64,000 bases of DNA from Adenophora triphylla var. japonica (GCA_022495995.1 JAFEMH010000737.1:389501-453500), one strand, 5' to 3'; shown: positions 47,801-59,763, numbered from the stretch's first letter. The notes: generated by a model not told the origin, from the letters alone. Translations and numbers: made by a program.

Positions 47801-48518
47801 AAAGGGCATCCTATGTCAATTTTAATTGATACAGGAAGGACGCTTAATTTTGTGGATTCAAAATTGGCTGAGAAAAGTGGGTGCCACATAGAGCCTACTG
47901 CACCGTTTGTGGTCACCGTGGCGGATGGGTCAAAGATGAGCAGCAGGGTTCGTTGTAGGGGCATAAGTTCCATACTAAAATGAGAGTCTTGGATCTAGGT
48001 GTATGCGATGCAGTGGATGAAGGAGTTCAGTCCCATATCATTTGACATCCAGAATATGGGCATTCAATTTAAGAGGGGGAAAGAGGAGATTAAATTACAA
48101 GGGGTCGCAACACAAACGCAGCCCACACCGAAGATAATGATAGGGCCTAGCCTTCGAAAACACATGCGAAATGAGCCACATACCATTGCAGGATTTGTAT
48201 ATGCAATTACAGAGGATAAATTTGCAGCGACTCCTTCTTGGCTCACTCCAGTTTTGGAACAATATTATCAAGTATTTGAAGATCCTACTCGCCTGCCACC
48301 AGTTCGAGCTTATGACCATAAGACTCCTCTATTGCCGGGAAGTGGTCCAATTAATTTGCGTATTTACAGATATCCGCACGTGCAAAAAGAGAAAATTGAG
48401 AGGTTAGTCGAAGAAATGCTGAAGTCTCAAGTAATCAGACCAAGTACTAGTCCCTATGCTTCACCTGTGATTCTTGTCAAAAAGAAAGACGGTACATGGC
48501 AATTTTGCGTGGACTATC
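47800..48518 (+). pseudogene. pol: Protease and N-terminal RT of the Reina-like element
   Basis: The protease motif SILIDTGRTLNFVD keeps its DTG. A frame break at about 47980 leads to the pre-RT region and then RT (GPINLRIYRYPHVQKEKIE, SPYASPVILVKKKDGTW, CVDY). The frame is cut at 48518 by the nested element and resumes at 51577. Confidence 0.82.
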
Positions 48519-49769
48519 TGTAACGACCCTAAACCTAGGCACTATTTTAGCATCCTATTATATGCATTTTATATTATTGGTTGACTTTATTTGCTTATAT
48601 TATGTCTTTAATTGGTTGTGAAATAATTTTAAAGCTTTATGATTTAATTGGAAATAGGATAAAGTATTTTGGGTGAAGCATAATAGGTGAAAATAAATAA
48701 AATGTTATGTGTAGTTAAGGTGGGTTGTGTAAAGATGTGGAGTAGGGGGTCTAGTTGTATCCTTTAAATTTGGGAGGACTTAATTGTATTTGGTTGATAG
48801 ATGGCATTTAAGGAAGACATGGGTGGGGGGGCATGCTTCTCCCCTTATTTCCCTCACCCTTCCTTGACCTCCCCATTTTCCATCATCATCACCTCATTTT
48901 CTTCATCCTCCTCAATCAAAATTTCTCCATGGAAACTCTTTCATGAAAACCTTCTCTTCCAAGCTCTTAGGATATTCAATTCTCCTCCATTTGTCAATCC
49001 GATTGTACTTCCGTGTTCGGGGTAACGAGGGGAGCACATCAAGCTAAGAAAATCCTTGTTCCATCTCATATTGCTAAAGTAAGTTATTATGACTTCCTTC
49101 TAATAATTGTCATTTTATGTGTTAATGAATACTTTGTGGAAAGAAAAGGATTTTGGAAATTTTAAATAATGTTATTTGAGTAAAATTGATTATTTAAGGT
49201 TGAATTGATTTTTAGTGATGAGATGGTGGTCTAAGTTGAAGGAATGAGGGTATAATGAGTGTAAGATGTTAATGCCTTTAATGGAGTTAGTGTATGTGAT
49301 TATATTCATCTTACTTTGATTTGGGAGATGTTGTGAGTATACCTCAATTGGGTTGAAAGAAGTAGAAAAAGGATTTGATATGCTTTTAATGGTGTGAGTT
49401 ATTATGACCTTCCTTCAATTAAATGCTCATGAATTATTTGATGTTGATATTGTGGTTATAATTGTTGTTTGAAATGTTAGGACACTTTCTTGGGGTTGAG
49501 AAATGGAATAATGAACTAGAAATATGTTGTTGTTCATGGAAGTGATAAAGAGTGTAAGAAAATGGGTTGAGTTAGATTAAGAATGTAAACTTGAAATGTG
49601 GTGTTGAAATGGGTAGGAAATCAAATTGGGAGTAGCCTAGGTTGATGCTACTTTGGGTTTAAATGGTTTATAATGATATTAGGAAAGTTAGTAAACCTTC
49701 TTATGTTCACAAAATTTGAGTAAGCTTGGCTTTGGATGTTGGTTCAGCTGCAAAACAGAGAAAATCCTT

Positions 49770-49955
49770 CTTGGGCGGTCGCCCATGGGGGCTTGAGCGG
49801 ACGCCCATCACCACAGCCATTGGCCTTCAATTATTCCCCAGCTTGGGTGGTCGCCCTAGTGTGGGTGTGCGGTCGCCCAAGTCGTCAGAAACTCCAACCC
49901 CCTTTTGATCCTTGCTTGGGCGGTCGCCCATACCTCCTTGGGCGGTCGCCCATGT
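49770..49955. repeat. Cluster of GGGCGGTCGCCC palindromic words in the solo LTR
   Basis: Five or six near-copies of CTTGGGCGGTCGCCCA (at about 49774, 49806 variant, 49841 variant, 49875 half-site, 49917 and 49939) within 190 bases of otherwise AT-rich DNA. Confidence 0.8.
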
Positions 49956-50396
49956 CAATAGAAGTTCATCCAGTTTCCTTTCTTGCTGATTTTTACTAGC
50001 AACCACTTAGCATGATTCCTAACCAAATTAAAGTAGAAGAAACCTAATCTACCTAGGGCATGAATTAATCCTCTTTAGCCTGTGTTAAAGTAGAATACTT
50101 GGGCCACGCAATGACACTTTAATTGGTTAAAACGGAATTGTGGAATTACACTAATTATTACTCGGAAAACGATTGACAGCCTTGTTTAGTAACTTAACCA
50201 TTGTGACTCAAACTTGGTAAATTGAGCTTGGGTCTTTATAGAGGCCATGTATTGTTGTATATTGACTATGTAGGGTTGGTTGATGATACCTTGTTACCTT
50301 ACTTGCATACATATTCATTGATGATACTATGTATATTGTATTAAATGAATGTTGCACATTTGGACTCATTGATGTATTCCGATATAAATGCTAGAG

Positions 50397-50634
50397 TTCC
50401 CTACTTTGGAATTCCTAAACTGTACATGTTGAAACAAAGATTTATAGCCGTTGTGCTAATATGTTGAATACTTGTTATAGTATTTCTATCTTTATGATAT
50501 TCTATTGTTGTAGGATTCCCTACTTTGGAATTTCTAAACTGTACATATTGAAACAAAGATTTATAGCCGTTGTGCTAATATGTTGAATACTTGTTATGGT
50601 ATTGCTATCTTCATGATATGCTATTGTGGTATGT
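50397..50634. repeat. 119-bp tandem duplication in the solo LTR
   Basis: TTCCCTACTTTGGAATT... at 50397 repeats at 50516 with few changes. The first dozen bases recur a third time at about 50636. Confidence 0.9.
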
Positions 50635-51576
50635 ATCCCTACTTTGGATCATACAATGTTTGGTTAAGCAAGTATGTTATTACTGTGCTTAGTTATGAAA
50701 ATCCAGCTGGTATTTGTTTGTTGGGCAATGTTATGGAATTATAATGACACTGAGCCAAGTTCATTATAATTCATACATTGGTAACCCGAATTTGTCCCCC
50801 TTGTGTGGGATTAGTGGGCTAGCATCTCCTTTTGAGGTAGATGGTCTAGTTTCACCGGGGATATGACTGTGTGTCAGATTCCCTATGATACTGTTATTGT
50901 TTATGGTTCCGGAACCGCTTCATCAACTGTTGCTGCTGCTCGGATGTGTATATCCTTTTGGAGATAAAACCTTGGCTCAGTATCCTTCTAAGTGTTACTT
51001 TATCGTACTTATGTGTTGTGATATATTCATGATGAAAGGTCATTGTTTCCAACCGGTATGGGACGGTTGGCGACAGAGCCTCTCTTATTATGTGGATATG
51101 TCTTTTGATGTGTTGCATCTTGTTTGGCATCTTCTTTGCATTCATAATAGCTTATTGAGATTTATTCTCACCCATTCCCTTTTACTTGTTTTAGATTGTC
51201 TTTGAGACAGTGACCTGAACCGGTGAGGCCGGGGATCAGAGTGTGGACTTTGGCTTTTGGGACTTGTCAGGTTATGAAAATAAGTAGGTTGTCTGGAGTC
51301 TTTATTAAGTAATACTCTTTTATAAAGTTGTATAGAAAACTCTTTGTAAAACAATGTTATTTGGGGGTTTTCGATGTAATTGATCAGATTATAGTTTAGT
51401 GAAGTTGTTGAAATTTCCTCCAAAGTGGAGACATTATCAGTTGGTTTTAATTTGGAAGCTGAGAATCGGTTTTCTTTTAAGATGAAATAAAAGTTTTAAA
51501 AATTCAAGGTGAGTTTTCTTAGTTTGGGCCCCTCAAGCTCGGGTTATATGTTAGGATCCGGGTTGGGGTGCTCACA

Positions 51577-52677
51577 CTATCGACGGTTGAACGATATAAC
51601 AATGAAAGATAAGTTCCCTATGCCTATCATTGAAGAGCTACTTGATGAGTTATATGGAGCCAAAGTCTTTTCAAAGATTGATCTGCGAGCAGGGTACCAT
51701 CAAATCTGAATGGATTCGGGGGACATTTACAAAACAGCATTTCGCACACAGCAAGGTTTGTACGAGTTTATGGTAATGCCTTTCGGATTAACGAATGCTC
51801 CGACAACATTTCAGGCGCTGATGAATGACATTTTTAATCCTTTTTTGCGGAGATTTGTCTTGGTATTCTTTGATGACATACTAGTCTACAGTTGTAACAA
51901 AGAAGTTCACGTTGATCACTTAGACACAGTATTGCAAACTCTCCAAGACCATCAGTTGTATGCTAAGTTGTCTAAATGCGAGTTCGGACAAACTTCATTA
52001 GAGTACTTAGGGCATGTAATTATAAGTGACAGAGTGGCAGCTGAAGAGACTAAAGTTAGAGCTATGCAAAATTGGCCTCGCCCAACAAATGTGAAAGAAT
52101 TGCGAGGTTTTCTGCGGCTTACGACTATAGACGGTTTGTGAGGAATTATAGGTTAATGAGCAGACCGTTGACTGATCTATTAAGAAAGGGATCTTATAAT
52201 TGGAATGACAAAGCAGAAGAGTCATTTAATCAGCTCAAGCAGGCTATGACAACAACACCCGTACTTGCTATGCCCAATTTTACTCCACCTTTCATTCTTG
52301 AGACTGATGTGTGTTATGAGGGGATTGGAGCGGTGCTGATGCAAGGTGGGCGCCCTATTGCTTTTTTCAGTAAGGCATTAGCACCACGACACTTGGGGTT
52401 GTCGACATATGAGAAGGAGATGTTAGACATAATTTATGCAGTGAAGAGATGGACACATTACTTGATCGGGCATTGCTCCGAGATTCGTACCGATCATCAA
52501 AGCCTGAGATACTTATTAGAGCAGGGAGTAACTACCGTCATTCAGCAGAAGTGGCTAACAAAAATGCTCGGGCCGGATTACACTATCTCATATAAAGAGG
52601 GGCTGAAAATAGGGTCGCTGATGCTCTTTCACGGCAAAATGGGTCTCAAACTGTGGAGGCGAGTGGGTGTTTTGTAA
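51577..52677 (+). pseudogene. pol: RT (continued) and RNase H of the Reina-like element
   Basis: After the nested element RT resumes ([34 protein letters not shown]), then an in-frame TGA at 51707-51709 where HQIR is expected. It goes on with [22 protein letters not shown], the catalytic FFDDILVYS, a frame change near 52120, and RNase H (LETDVCYEGIGAVLMQ, FFSKALAP, TDHQSLRYLLEQ). Broken by at least one stop and one frameshift. Confidence 0.85.
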
Positions 52678-52761
52678 TTACACAAGTGGAATCAAAATGG
52701 ATCAATGATATAAGGCAGAGTATGGAAGGGGATCAATTTGCAGCTACCACCATAGCTCAGT

Positions 52762-54140
52762 TTGGCAATCGACCCAAGGGCAGTAGTAGATTACTCCTTA
52801 ACAGGAGACTTGTTGCGCTATAAAGGAAGGTTATATGTGGGAGATAAGGGTGAACTACGAAACAAAGTTATTCAGGAGCTTCATTCATCGGGTATTGGAG
52901 GTCAATTCTGGAGAATTGGGAACTTACAAAAGAGTTGCAGCTTTCTTCTTTTGGCCATCGTTACGAAGAGAAGTTAAGAAATGGGTGAGAGAGTGCGATG
53001 ATTGTCAAAGAAACAAAACCGAAAATATCCATCCTCCTGGATTACTTCAGCCGCTACCAGTGCCCCTTGGCCAAGTGCCCCTTGTCCAATGGCAAGACAT
53101 AACTATGGATTTTATTGAGGGACTTCCATCATCGAAGGGAATGAATTGCATTTGGGTGGTCGTAGATCGCTTCTAAAAGTTTGCTCACTTTATTGGTCTT
53201 TCCCATCCTTTTACAGCTAAATCCTTAGCACAACAATTCTTTGATACGGTGTTCAAGATTCATGGCCTTTCTAAATCCATTGTAAGTGATCGGGAACCCC
53301 TATTCCTCAGTCAATTTTGGAGTGAACTATTTACTTTGGTAGGCACTAAATTGGTGCATAGTACAACATACCATCCTCAAACCGATAGTCAGAGACCGAG
53401 CGGGTAAATCATTGTTTGGAGACATACCTACATTGCATGACTGGTCACCGTCCGAGGCAGTGGGCAACATGGCTTTCTCTAGCAAAGTGGTGGTACAATA
53501 CCAACCACCATTCAAGTATCGGATTGACCCCTTTCCAGGCAATGTTTGGATATGCTCCACCTCAGTTATCTCTTCATCAATTGAATGCCACGAGTAATAG
53601 ATATGTGGATCAATTCGTTAGGAGCAAGGCTGCTATGATAGAATTGTTAAAGGAGCAGTTGACAAATGCTCAAAGCCGCATGAAGTTGTATGCCGATAAT
53701 AATCGCACGGAGAGGGAGTTCGAGATAGGGGATTGGGTATACCTACGTCTTCAGCCATATCGACAGTCATCTCTTTCACTTAGACGGGATTTCAAGCTAT
53801 CGTCTCGTTATTACGGACCCTTCCAGATTACTGCACGAATTGGCATGGTGGCATACAAGTTGGAGCTGCCAGAGGGTTGTCGAATTCACCCTGTTTTCCA
53901 TGTGTCGATTCTCAAAAGAAGATTGGGTCGCGAGCTATTCTTGCACCACATCTACCACCTGTAGGTGCTGAAGGTCAGGTCTTAATATATCCGGTGGCAC
54001 TCCTTGATCGTCGAATGGTGAAGCGAAACAATGTTGCTGTTGCACAAATGCTTATTCAATGGGCCAACACGACTCCTCAAGAGGCTACATGTGAAGATGC
54101 TTCTTTCATCCTTAAGAATTTTCCTTCTTTCAATCATTGA
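52762..54140 (+). pseudogene. pol: Integrase and chromodomain-like end of the Reina-like element
   Basis: Zinc-binding remnants (CDDCQRNKTE) and the integrase core (WQDITMDFIEGLPSS; SIVSDREPLF) are present. DRF is followed by a stop at 53174-53176. Near 53390 an extra AG converts CAGACCGAG into CAGAGACCGAG and shifts the frame just before the catalytic Glu. The C-terminal part (FEIGDWVYLRLQPYRQSSL, HPVFHVSILKRRLG) then shifts frame near 53925 into a chromodomain-like end (MLIQWANTTPQEATCED) in which the usual Trp is Cys. Confidence 0.82.
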
Positions 54141-54168
54141 GGACAAGGATTTGGTTATGGGAAGCCAT

Positions 54169-54518
54169 TGTTATGAACTGAATTTTGGGTTTAAAAAAAG
54201 ACGGGAAAACGGTGTCGTAAAGTTTAGTGGAACATTGTCGTTTTGAGGAGATAAAAAGAGTTGAACTATTTGTGGATGTAGTTGGTGGTTACAACAGGAG
54301 AAAATAGTGGGGAGGTTGCTATAACAACATGGAGGGAAATCAAGGGAGTGTGTGAATTTCAATTTTATTTTCCTTCTTTACAGTTTTTGCTTGTTCTTGT
54401 ATTGTCTCGGTACTGTTCTTTCTATGTTTTCAGAAATATTCAGAAAATTGCCCCAAAAAAATACTTGTCTTCATTTCCTTCTAAGTCTCTATTTCTGCAG
54501 ATTTGGTTATTTGTTACA
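54169..54518 (+). repeat. 3' LTR of the Reina-like element
   Basis: Starts TGTTATGAACTGAATTTT and ends TTTGTTACA, followed by the GTGGC duplication. A purine-rich GGTTATGGGAAGCCAT just before it can serve as polypurine tract. Confidence 0.95.
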
Positions 54519-54523
54519 GTGGC

Positions 54524-55276
54524 AGTGGGCTTCAATAAGATTTCATTCTTCTCTTGCATAGAATTTCTTAAACAAAGTCCATCTTTTAAATTTTCTCTTC
54601 TTAATTTGTCCAGAGAGCGACAGTTTTTTCATTACATGCTCAATTATACAATGTACTGGTATTCCCTATATTAATATAATGCACCCATTTTGATGGAACC
54701 AGCCCAGCCAATTGATTATATCATGCCCCAATTTGATGTTATTATCCTAAGAAACTGAATGGATGATCCTAGCAAACAAGACTATGTTTCTTTTTCTTCA
54801 ATTTCAAGATAATGTTAAACTGTTTGAACAAATGATACGGATCAATTTTTTTTATTTTTTTTTCATTTTTGTAACTGACAACACCCATTGGAAGTCTTTT
54901 CTATGTGCCTACTACAGAGTGTGTGTTGTCTTGGTTTGGAAAACATACAAGGTTGGTGTTGAAAGTAAGATGAGTACAAGTAAAGTTGAATTCATTGAGA
55001 TGTTGCTATTTATGTAACAACAAACCATGTTTCTATCCAACATCTCTTTTGCTGCTTGGTGGTTGTGGATTTCTGTGTATATTCTTGGATTGGCTACTGC
55101 CACTGAAATTTGGTTTGAATATGGCAACACTTGCTTTTACTTATTTGGTGAGTTTGGTGAAGGAACTTTGTAGTTTACAAGAAACCAATTTTACTAAAAA
55201 TACTTACTTTCTTCATATTTTGTTTTTGGGTCCTTCAAATCTCAATATTTTTTATCTTTTCATCAAATGTTTGGTA
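54524..55276. other. Short intergenic stretch between Reina element and EXO70 relic
   Basis: AT-rich with no recognisable gene. It would contain the former promoter and 5' UTR of the EXO70 relic. No TATA box was assigned. Confidence 0.5.
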
Positions 55277-57353
55277 ATGGCTCATGTGAAGGGCAATGAA
55301 AGTCTTGTTTCTGCTAGGGATGTTTTGAAGAGTAGCTTAGAGCAATCAAGAAGTATAGCCATTGAAATCGATAAAACTAGTGCAAAAGTTGCAGAGATTA
55401 ACCAAAGATTGCCACCCTTGGAAGCTGCTATACGAAACATTGCCTGTAAATGCACCCTTTTTGCTGTCAGAGATCCTGTTTCCTGCAGGTCAATGGAGTA
55501 GTCCAGGAGTTTGGGAGCCTGCTCTCAGCCCATCTGTGTTCTGATTTACGTGGCTATCTCTCTCTCGTGAAGCGGCTCGAAGACGCCTTAATATTACTCA
55601 GTTCTAACAGCAAATTAGTGAGTCTATGGCTGGAAGATGTGTCACAATTCCTGGTTGACAATGCTGCCATAGCTGATGAATGGTACCTGTCAAATGTTGA
55701 CAAATCTTTGACAATACTGAAGGCCTTACAGGATACCGAGGAACGTTTTTGTTGCAAGGGAGGGATTCTCTGTGAAGCATTGGGAAAGTTGGAAAATAAA
55801 TTCAGGTGTCTCTTGACAGAAAATAGTGCTCCTCTTGCGTTGTCTTCTTCTCTATCATCCTTCCTTGGTGAGGAAGCTTGCATTTTTCCTCTGCGGATTA
55901 TTCAGAAGCTTCATGGTATTATCGAGTGTCTGAGTCGTAATAATCGGCTAGACCAGTGCATTTCTATTTATGTCCAAGTTCGAATATCAAACGTGCAGAG
56001 AACTTTACAAGCTCTTGATTTCAATTATCTTGAGACATCGTTGTCTGAATTTAATAGTGTGCACTCTGTAGAGGGTTACATAGATGAGTGGGAAGGGCAC
56101 TTGGAGTTTGTTGTGAAACATTTACTTGAGCTCGAGTACACACTCTGCAACAATGTCTTTGGCCAGAACGCCAAAGATGATATCTGGATGGATTGCTTTG
56201 CAAAGATCGCTCTCCAATCGGGAATACATGGGTTCATAAAATTTGGGAACACAATTACCAAAGGTAAGAAGGAAGCAATAAAGCTCTTTAAGCTCTTGGA
56301 CATTTTTTCTACTTTGAGCAAGCTGAGGTTGGATTTTAATCGGGTTTTTGGTGGGAAAGCATGTGTTGTAATCCAGACTCAGACAAGGGATCTCATCAAG
56401 AAAGTGGTAAATGGAGCTTGTGAGATTTTCTGGGAACTATCGGCACAAGTTGAGCGACAAAGGCGGACGGATCCTCCTTTTGATGGCAGTGTTCCCAGGC
56501 TGGTCACCTTTGTAATTGATTACTCAAATGAGCTTCTCGATGATGATTACAGACCAATAATGTCACAAGTCCTGGAAATTCACTGGATTTGGAACCATCG
56601 TGACAAACTCGAGAACGATCTTCTCTCATTCGAGGTTCAAAACATCACAGAAACACTAATACGCAATCTAGAAACATGGGCGAAAATATATGAAGACCCC
56701 ACCCTGTCATATCTTTTCACGATGAACACTCGTTGGTACCTGTGCAGCAATATAAAGGGAACAAAGCTGGGTGAGTTAATGGGAGATTCATGGATAAAAG
56801 TACATCAAGACTGTTTAGAATACTACACAGCACTCTACTTGCGAGAGAGTTGGGCAAAGCTTCCTGCCATGTTAATTGAGGAGGAGGAGGATCTAGACAT
56901 GTTGTCAGGTGGAAGGGCAATGATTCGAGACCTTGTGAAAAAGAGAATCAAAGAGTTTAATGAAGCTTTTGATGAAATGTACAGAAAGCAATCTGGGTGG
57001 GTAGTGTGTGATAAAGGGTTGAGATGGAAGACATGTCAGCTAGTAGTGGAGGTTGTAGTTCCGGTTTATAGGAGCTAGGTGGAGAAATATGCGTCATTGG
57101 TGGAAGAAGGGAGAGATAGTCCTAGCAAGTGTGTGAAATGAAATAGAGTGCAGAGAGCTTAGAAAGCATGCTGACTTGTCTGTTTCAGCCAAAGCTAGGG
57201 AAGCATAGTTACAGCGCCAAGTACACACATTTTATGGGTAAGATGAAGAATGTTGTCTCAAATCATCACTTTTCCTCCACCCCTGCAGCTGCTTTACAGT
57301 TTATTAATGTACTTGAGCAAGTAGAGTCCAATTTGAATGTTTCCATGCAGTAA
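55277..57353 (+). pseudogene. EXO70-like: EXO70-family exocyst subunit, disrupted
   Basis: EXO70 proteins tether secretory vesicles to the plasma membrane within the exocyst. An ATG at 55277 starts an N-terminal helical region (SLEQSRSIAIEI, EINQRLPPLEAAIR) that stops at 55501. The main body is in another frame from about 55490 to 57078: RGYLSLVKRLEDALILL, CISIYVQVRISNVQRTLQAL, FSTLSKLRLDFNRVFGGKAC, IKGTKLGELMGDSW, GRAMIRDLVKKRIKEFNEAF and TCQLVVEVVVPVYRS. TAG at 57076 replaces the Tyr expected in VYRSY, TGA follows at 57139, and LFQPKLG appears in a third frame (57168-57353). The join near 55445-55490 could only be an implausibly short intron of about 45 bases, so a one-base frameshift is likelier. 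It is unlike EXO70A1; EXO70I-like is possible. Confidence 0.75.
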
Positions 57354-58940
57354 TTGAGTGTGTGGTGTTTTCCCTCGATAGCTTCATTTTTTCTCTAGTG
57401 GAACACCATTATTCTTTTTCTACCGCAATTGAAAAGGTAAGGAGAATGTGTACCAAGATAGTTGAGCAAAATTATAACAGAGGGGAGGGAGGGAGGGAGG
57501 GATTCATCAGAATTTGTTTCAGCCCATATCCTAGAGGACCAAGAGAAGCTAATATAATGATAAAAGAATAAAACCAACAAATTAGAGCTATATATATCAG
57601 AGTCCATGAAATAAATATTGCAAACACGCTACATTGCTCTAACTGTGTTGATATATTAGTTTTTAGATTTAGGCCCTAAAATTATGGTACATTGTGTTTC
57701 AAAACAATTAAGCAAACCAAACGGATGGATCAAATAATCCATAAAACAATAGGTTAAGGATCTTTAAGTAAAAGAAAATAATTCAAGGTAAAAACATAAA
57801 CTAGTTGAAAGATGACCAAGAGCTTGAGCATTGGAATTGAACAACAAAAGGAATTGTACACAAAGAAAAAAAGGATGAGATTGACCCACCAATTTTTATC
57901 ACAAAAATGTCATAATTTAAATGTCCATTTACTCCATGGTTTTAGAAAGAGAAAACAAAAATGACTCAAACCCCCCCCCCCTCACACGTATAGCCGGGCT
58001 TTGTCAAAGGCTTACAACGTGAACTTATTAATTGGGTCGCACTAACATCGTGGGCCGTTGGACTTGCACGTGCCAGAATCTTTATATGTAATAGGCAAGG
58101 TTTGTCAATTTCCAATGTGGGATAATAACTCTAACAATGACAACACAAACATCAGAAAATTAAGTTTATTTGGAGCCTACTCTCCCAGCCTCTCGTCCTC
58201 ATTCTCTCACTCACGCCCACAAAAAACAGGCATGCGCGCGGGCACACACACTATCGCAAGGTTAATCATATTTCAATTAATTTACGAGAACTCATTTTAC
58301 CATTGTCAAGAAACAAGAATGACAAACACAAATTGAAATTGTGATACATTTTGGTATGTTTAAATCAGTGAAGGGGTGAGTCTTTTACTTAATTTTATTT
58401 TAGGTCGCCATATTTTTTATAATTGGAATGTAAGAAATTTTGATAGTTATGCAAAAAGTCAGACTTGACCCAGCTACTCAAATCACTCATAAGCCCAAAT
58501 ACTCAACCCATATCTTTGTTGGATCGTTACTCGACCCACCCCTCCCCTCCATTCTGAAAGGTTCTAAAGAGCCAGATGGAGCGGGCCTGTGCCACAGGGC
58601 TGGCGGGCCGAAAATTTAATTATAAATTTAACATTTGTTAATAAAATGTCAACAATAGATTAAAATTTATATAATTTTTTTATATAGTAATGAATTAAAT
58701 TTATAAAATTACATAATAGTATAATGGATAAAAATATTTCATCTATCTTTTTAGTAATACAATACAAATTTGAATCATTTGAACAATTTGGATCAATGTA
58801 GTCTATGCCCTGTTTAAATGAAGCCCAACCCAAACAACCCTTGTGTCATTCGACATATCCCGCGATTTAAACTGGTAGTAGCAATGAGGAACCGGAACTA
58901 CTACCCCAGGTTTAAACCTGGACATAAAAATAAGAATAAA
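57354..58940. other. Intergenic region upstream of NSA2
   Basis: No gene recognised. It holds a GGGA repeat at about 57484-57501, a C run at about 57970-57981 and AT-rich DNA. GTGGGCCGTTGG at about 58050 resembles a site II-type element but is about 1.7 kb from the NSA2 start. Confidence 0.5.
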
Positions 58941-58941
58941 A

Positions 58942-58948
<7 letters not shown>

Positions 58949-59020
<72 letters not shown>
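58949..59020. repeat. AT dinucleotide microsatellite
   Basis: About 35 uninterrupted AT repeats. The IYIYIY frame through it is a repeat translation, not a gene. Confidence 0.97.
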
Positions 59021-59023
<3 letters not shown>

Positions 59024-59233
59024 TATACTACCCTTTTATTTTTAGGTTTTCAACCTCTCTCTCTCTCACTTCTCCCTATGAATAGGGATGATAATTTGAC
59101 CGATCCCGATTCATACCGAAGGCGATCGATTTAAAAAATTCGGATATGGTTTTAATTTTTTATGACCCGATCGTATTCGAATCGGATTCGACACCAACAC
59201 TGATCCGACCCGAGACCCGACCCTATCCATGTA

Positions 59234-59520
59234 CTCCCTCCGTCCCATTTCATGGTTCACACTTTTTTCAAATCACGCAAATTAAGGAAATAGGTGGAAA
59301 AAATGTTGTAACTGTAAAAGTAAAATAAAAGAGAGAATGAGCGGAGGAAATAGTAAATTTGAAAAGTGTTGTGAGTATAATAGTGAAATAGGAGAGAAAA
59401 TTAGTGAATGAAATAGTAAAAATTATTTGTCATTTTAGAAAAGATTTAACGAGACATCCATTTTGGCAAAAAGTGAATCTCGAAATCGAAATGAAATGGG
59501 ACGGAGCGTCACGGAGGGAG
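59234..59520. mobile_element. Stowaway MITE upstream of NSA2
   Basis: CTCCCTCCGTCCCATTTC at the left and GAAATGGGACGGAG...GGAGGGAG at the right; the right end has a short internal duplication (ACGGAGCGTCACGGAGGGAG). TA flanks both sides. About 287 bp, ending about 240 bp before the NSA2 start codon. Confidence 0.88.
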
Positions 59521-59544
59521 TATATAACTGAAAATTAGAAATTA

Positions 59545-59763
59545 GGTCTCTTTCTCTCTCTCTCTCTCTCCCTCCAAGCGCCTCTCTCTATCCGCACTCT
59601 CCCTCTCTCTGCTCCGCTTGTGTCTCTCTCCGCCATCGTCTCTCTTTTTTTCCTTCAGTTTTGCTTCCGGTAGGAGCCCCTCGACTAGCGAAGGTCCGGC
59701 TACTTTTTCTGATTTGTACAAAGCGCGGCGTTAAACCACCGCCGAGCGCCTAAATCTGCAAAC
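59545..59763 (+). promoter_or_regulatory. CT-rich 5' leader of NSA2
   Basis: CT repeats (about 59549-59570, 59582-59612 and 59622-59652) followed by a GC-richer stretch up to the ATG. Pyrimidine-rich leaders are typical of plant translation-related genes. The transcription start is not determined. Confidence 0.5.

Larger units (their letters stand above)
48519..51576. mobile_element. Solo-LTR-like insertion, 3058 bp, inside the Reina RT gene
   Basis: Begins TGTAACGACCC, ends GGGGTGCTCACA, and is flanked by a perfect 5-bp duplication CTATC (48514-48518 and 51577-51581). TG...CA ends, 5-bp duplication, about 3 kb and no pol-like coding fit a solo LTR of a large-LTR gypsy element; TGTAACGACCC starts and approximately 3-kb LTRs are typical of Tekay/Del chromoviruses. 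A donor-like TAAAG|TAAGT lies at about 49075-49085. I see no second copy of its start inside, so it is not a complete two-LTR element. Confidence 0.75.
46033..54518 (+). mobile_element. Ty3/gypsy chromovirus, Reina-like, with nested insertion
   Basis: Nearly identical 350-352-bp LTRs (46033-46384 and 54169-54518), TG...CA ends and a perfect 5-bp duplication GTGGC (46028-46032 and 54519-54523). Removing the nested 3.06-kb insertion leaves about 5.4 kb. Short LTRs, small size, Met primer-binding site and a C-terminal chromodomain-like region fit the plant Reina lineage. Multiple stops and frameshifts make it non-functional despite the similar LTRs. Confidence 0.92.

Noticed and set aside
55441..55486. 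Intron explaining the EXO70 frame change (GTAAATG...CTGCAG)
   Set aside because: It would be only about 45 bases, shorter than known plant introns, and splicing it gives the wrong frame for VNGVVQEF.
58818..59045. Frame rich in Ile-Tyr repeats
   Set aside because: It is the translation of the AT microsatellite.
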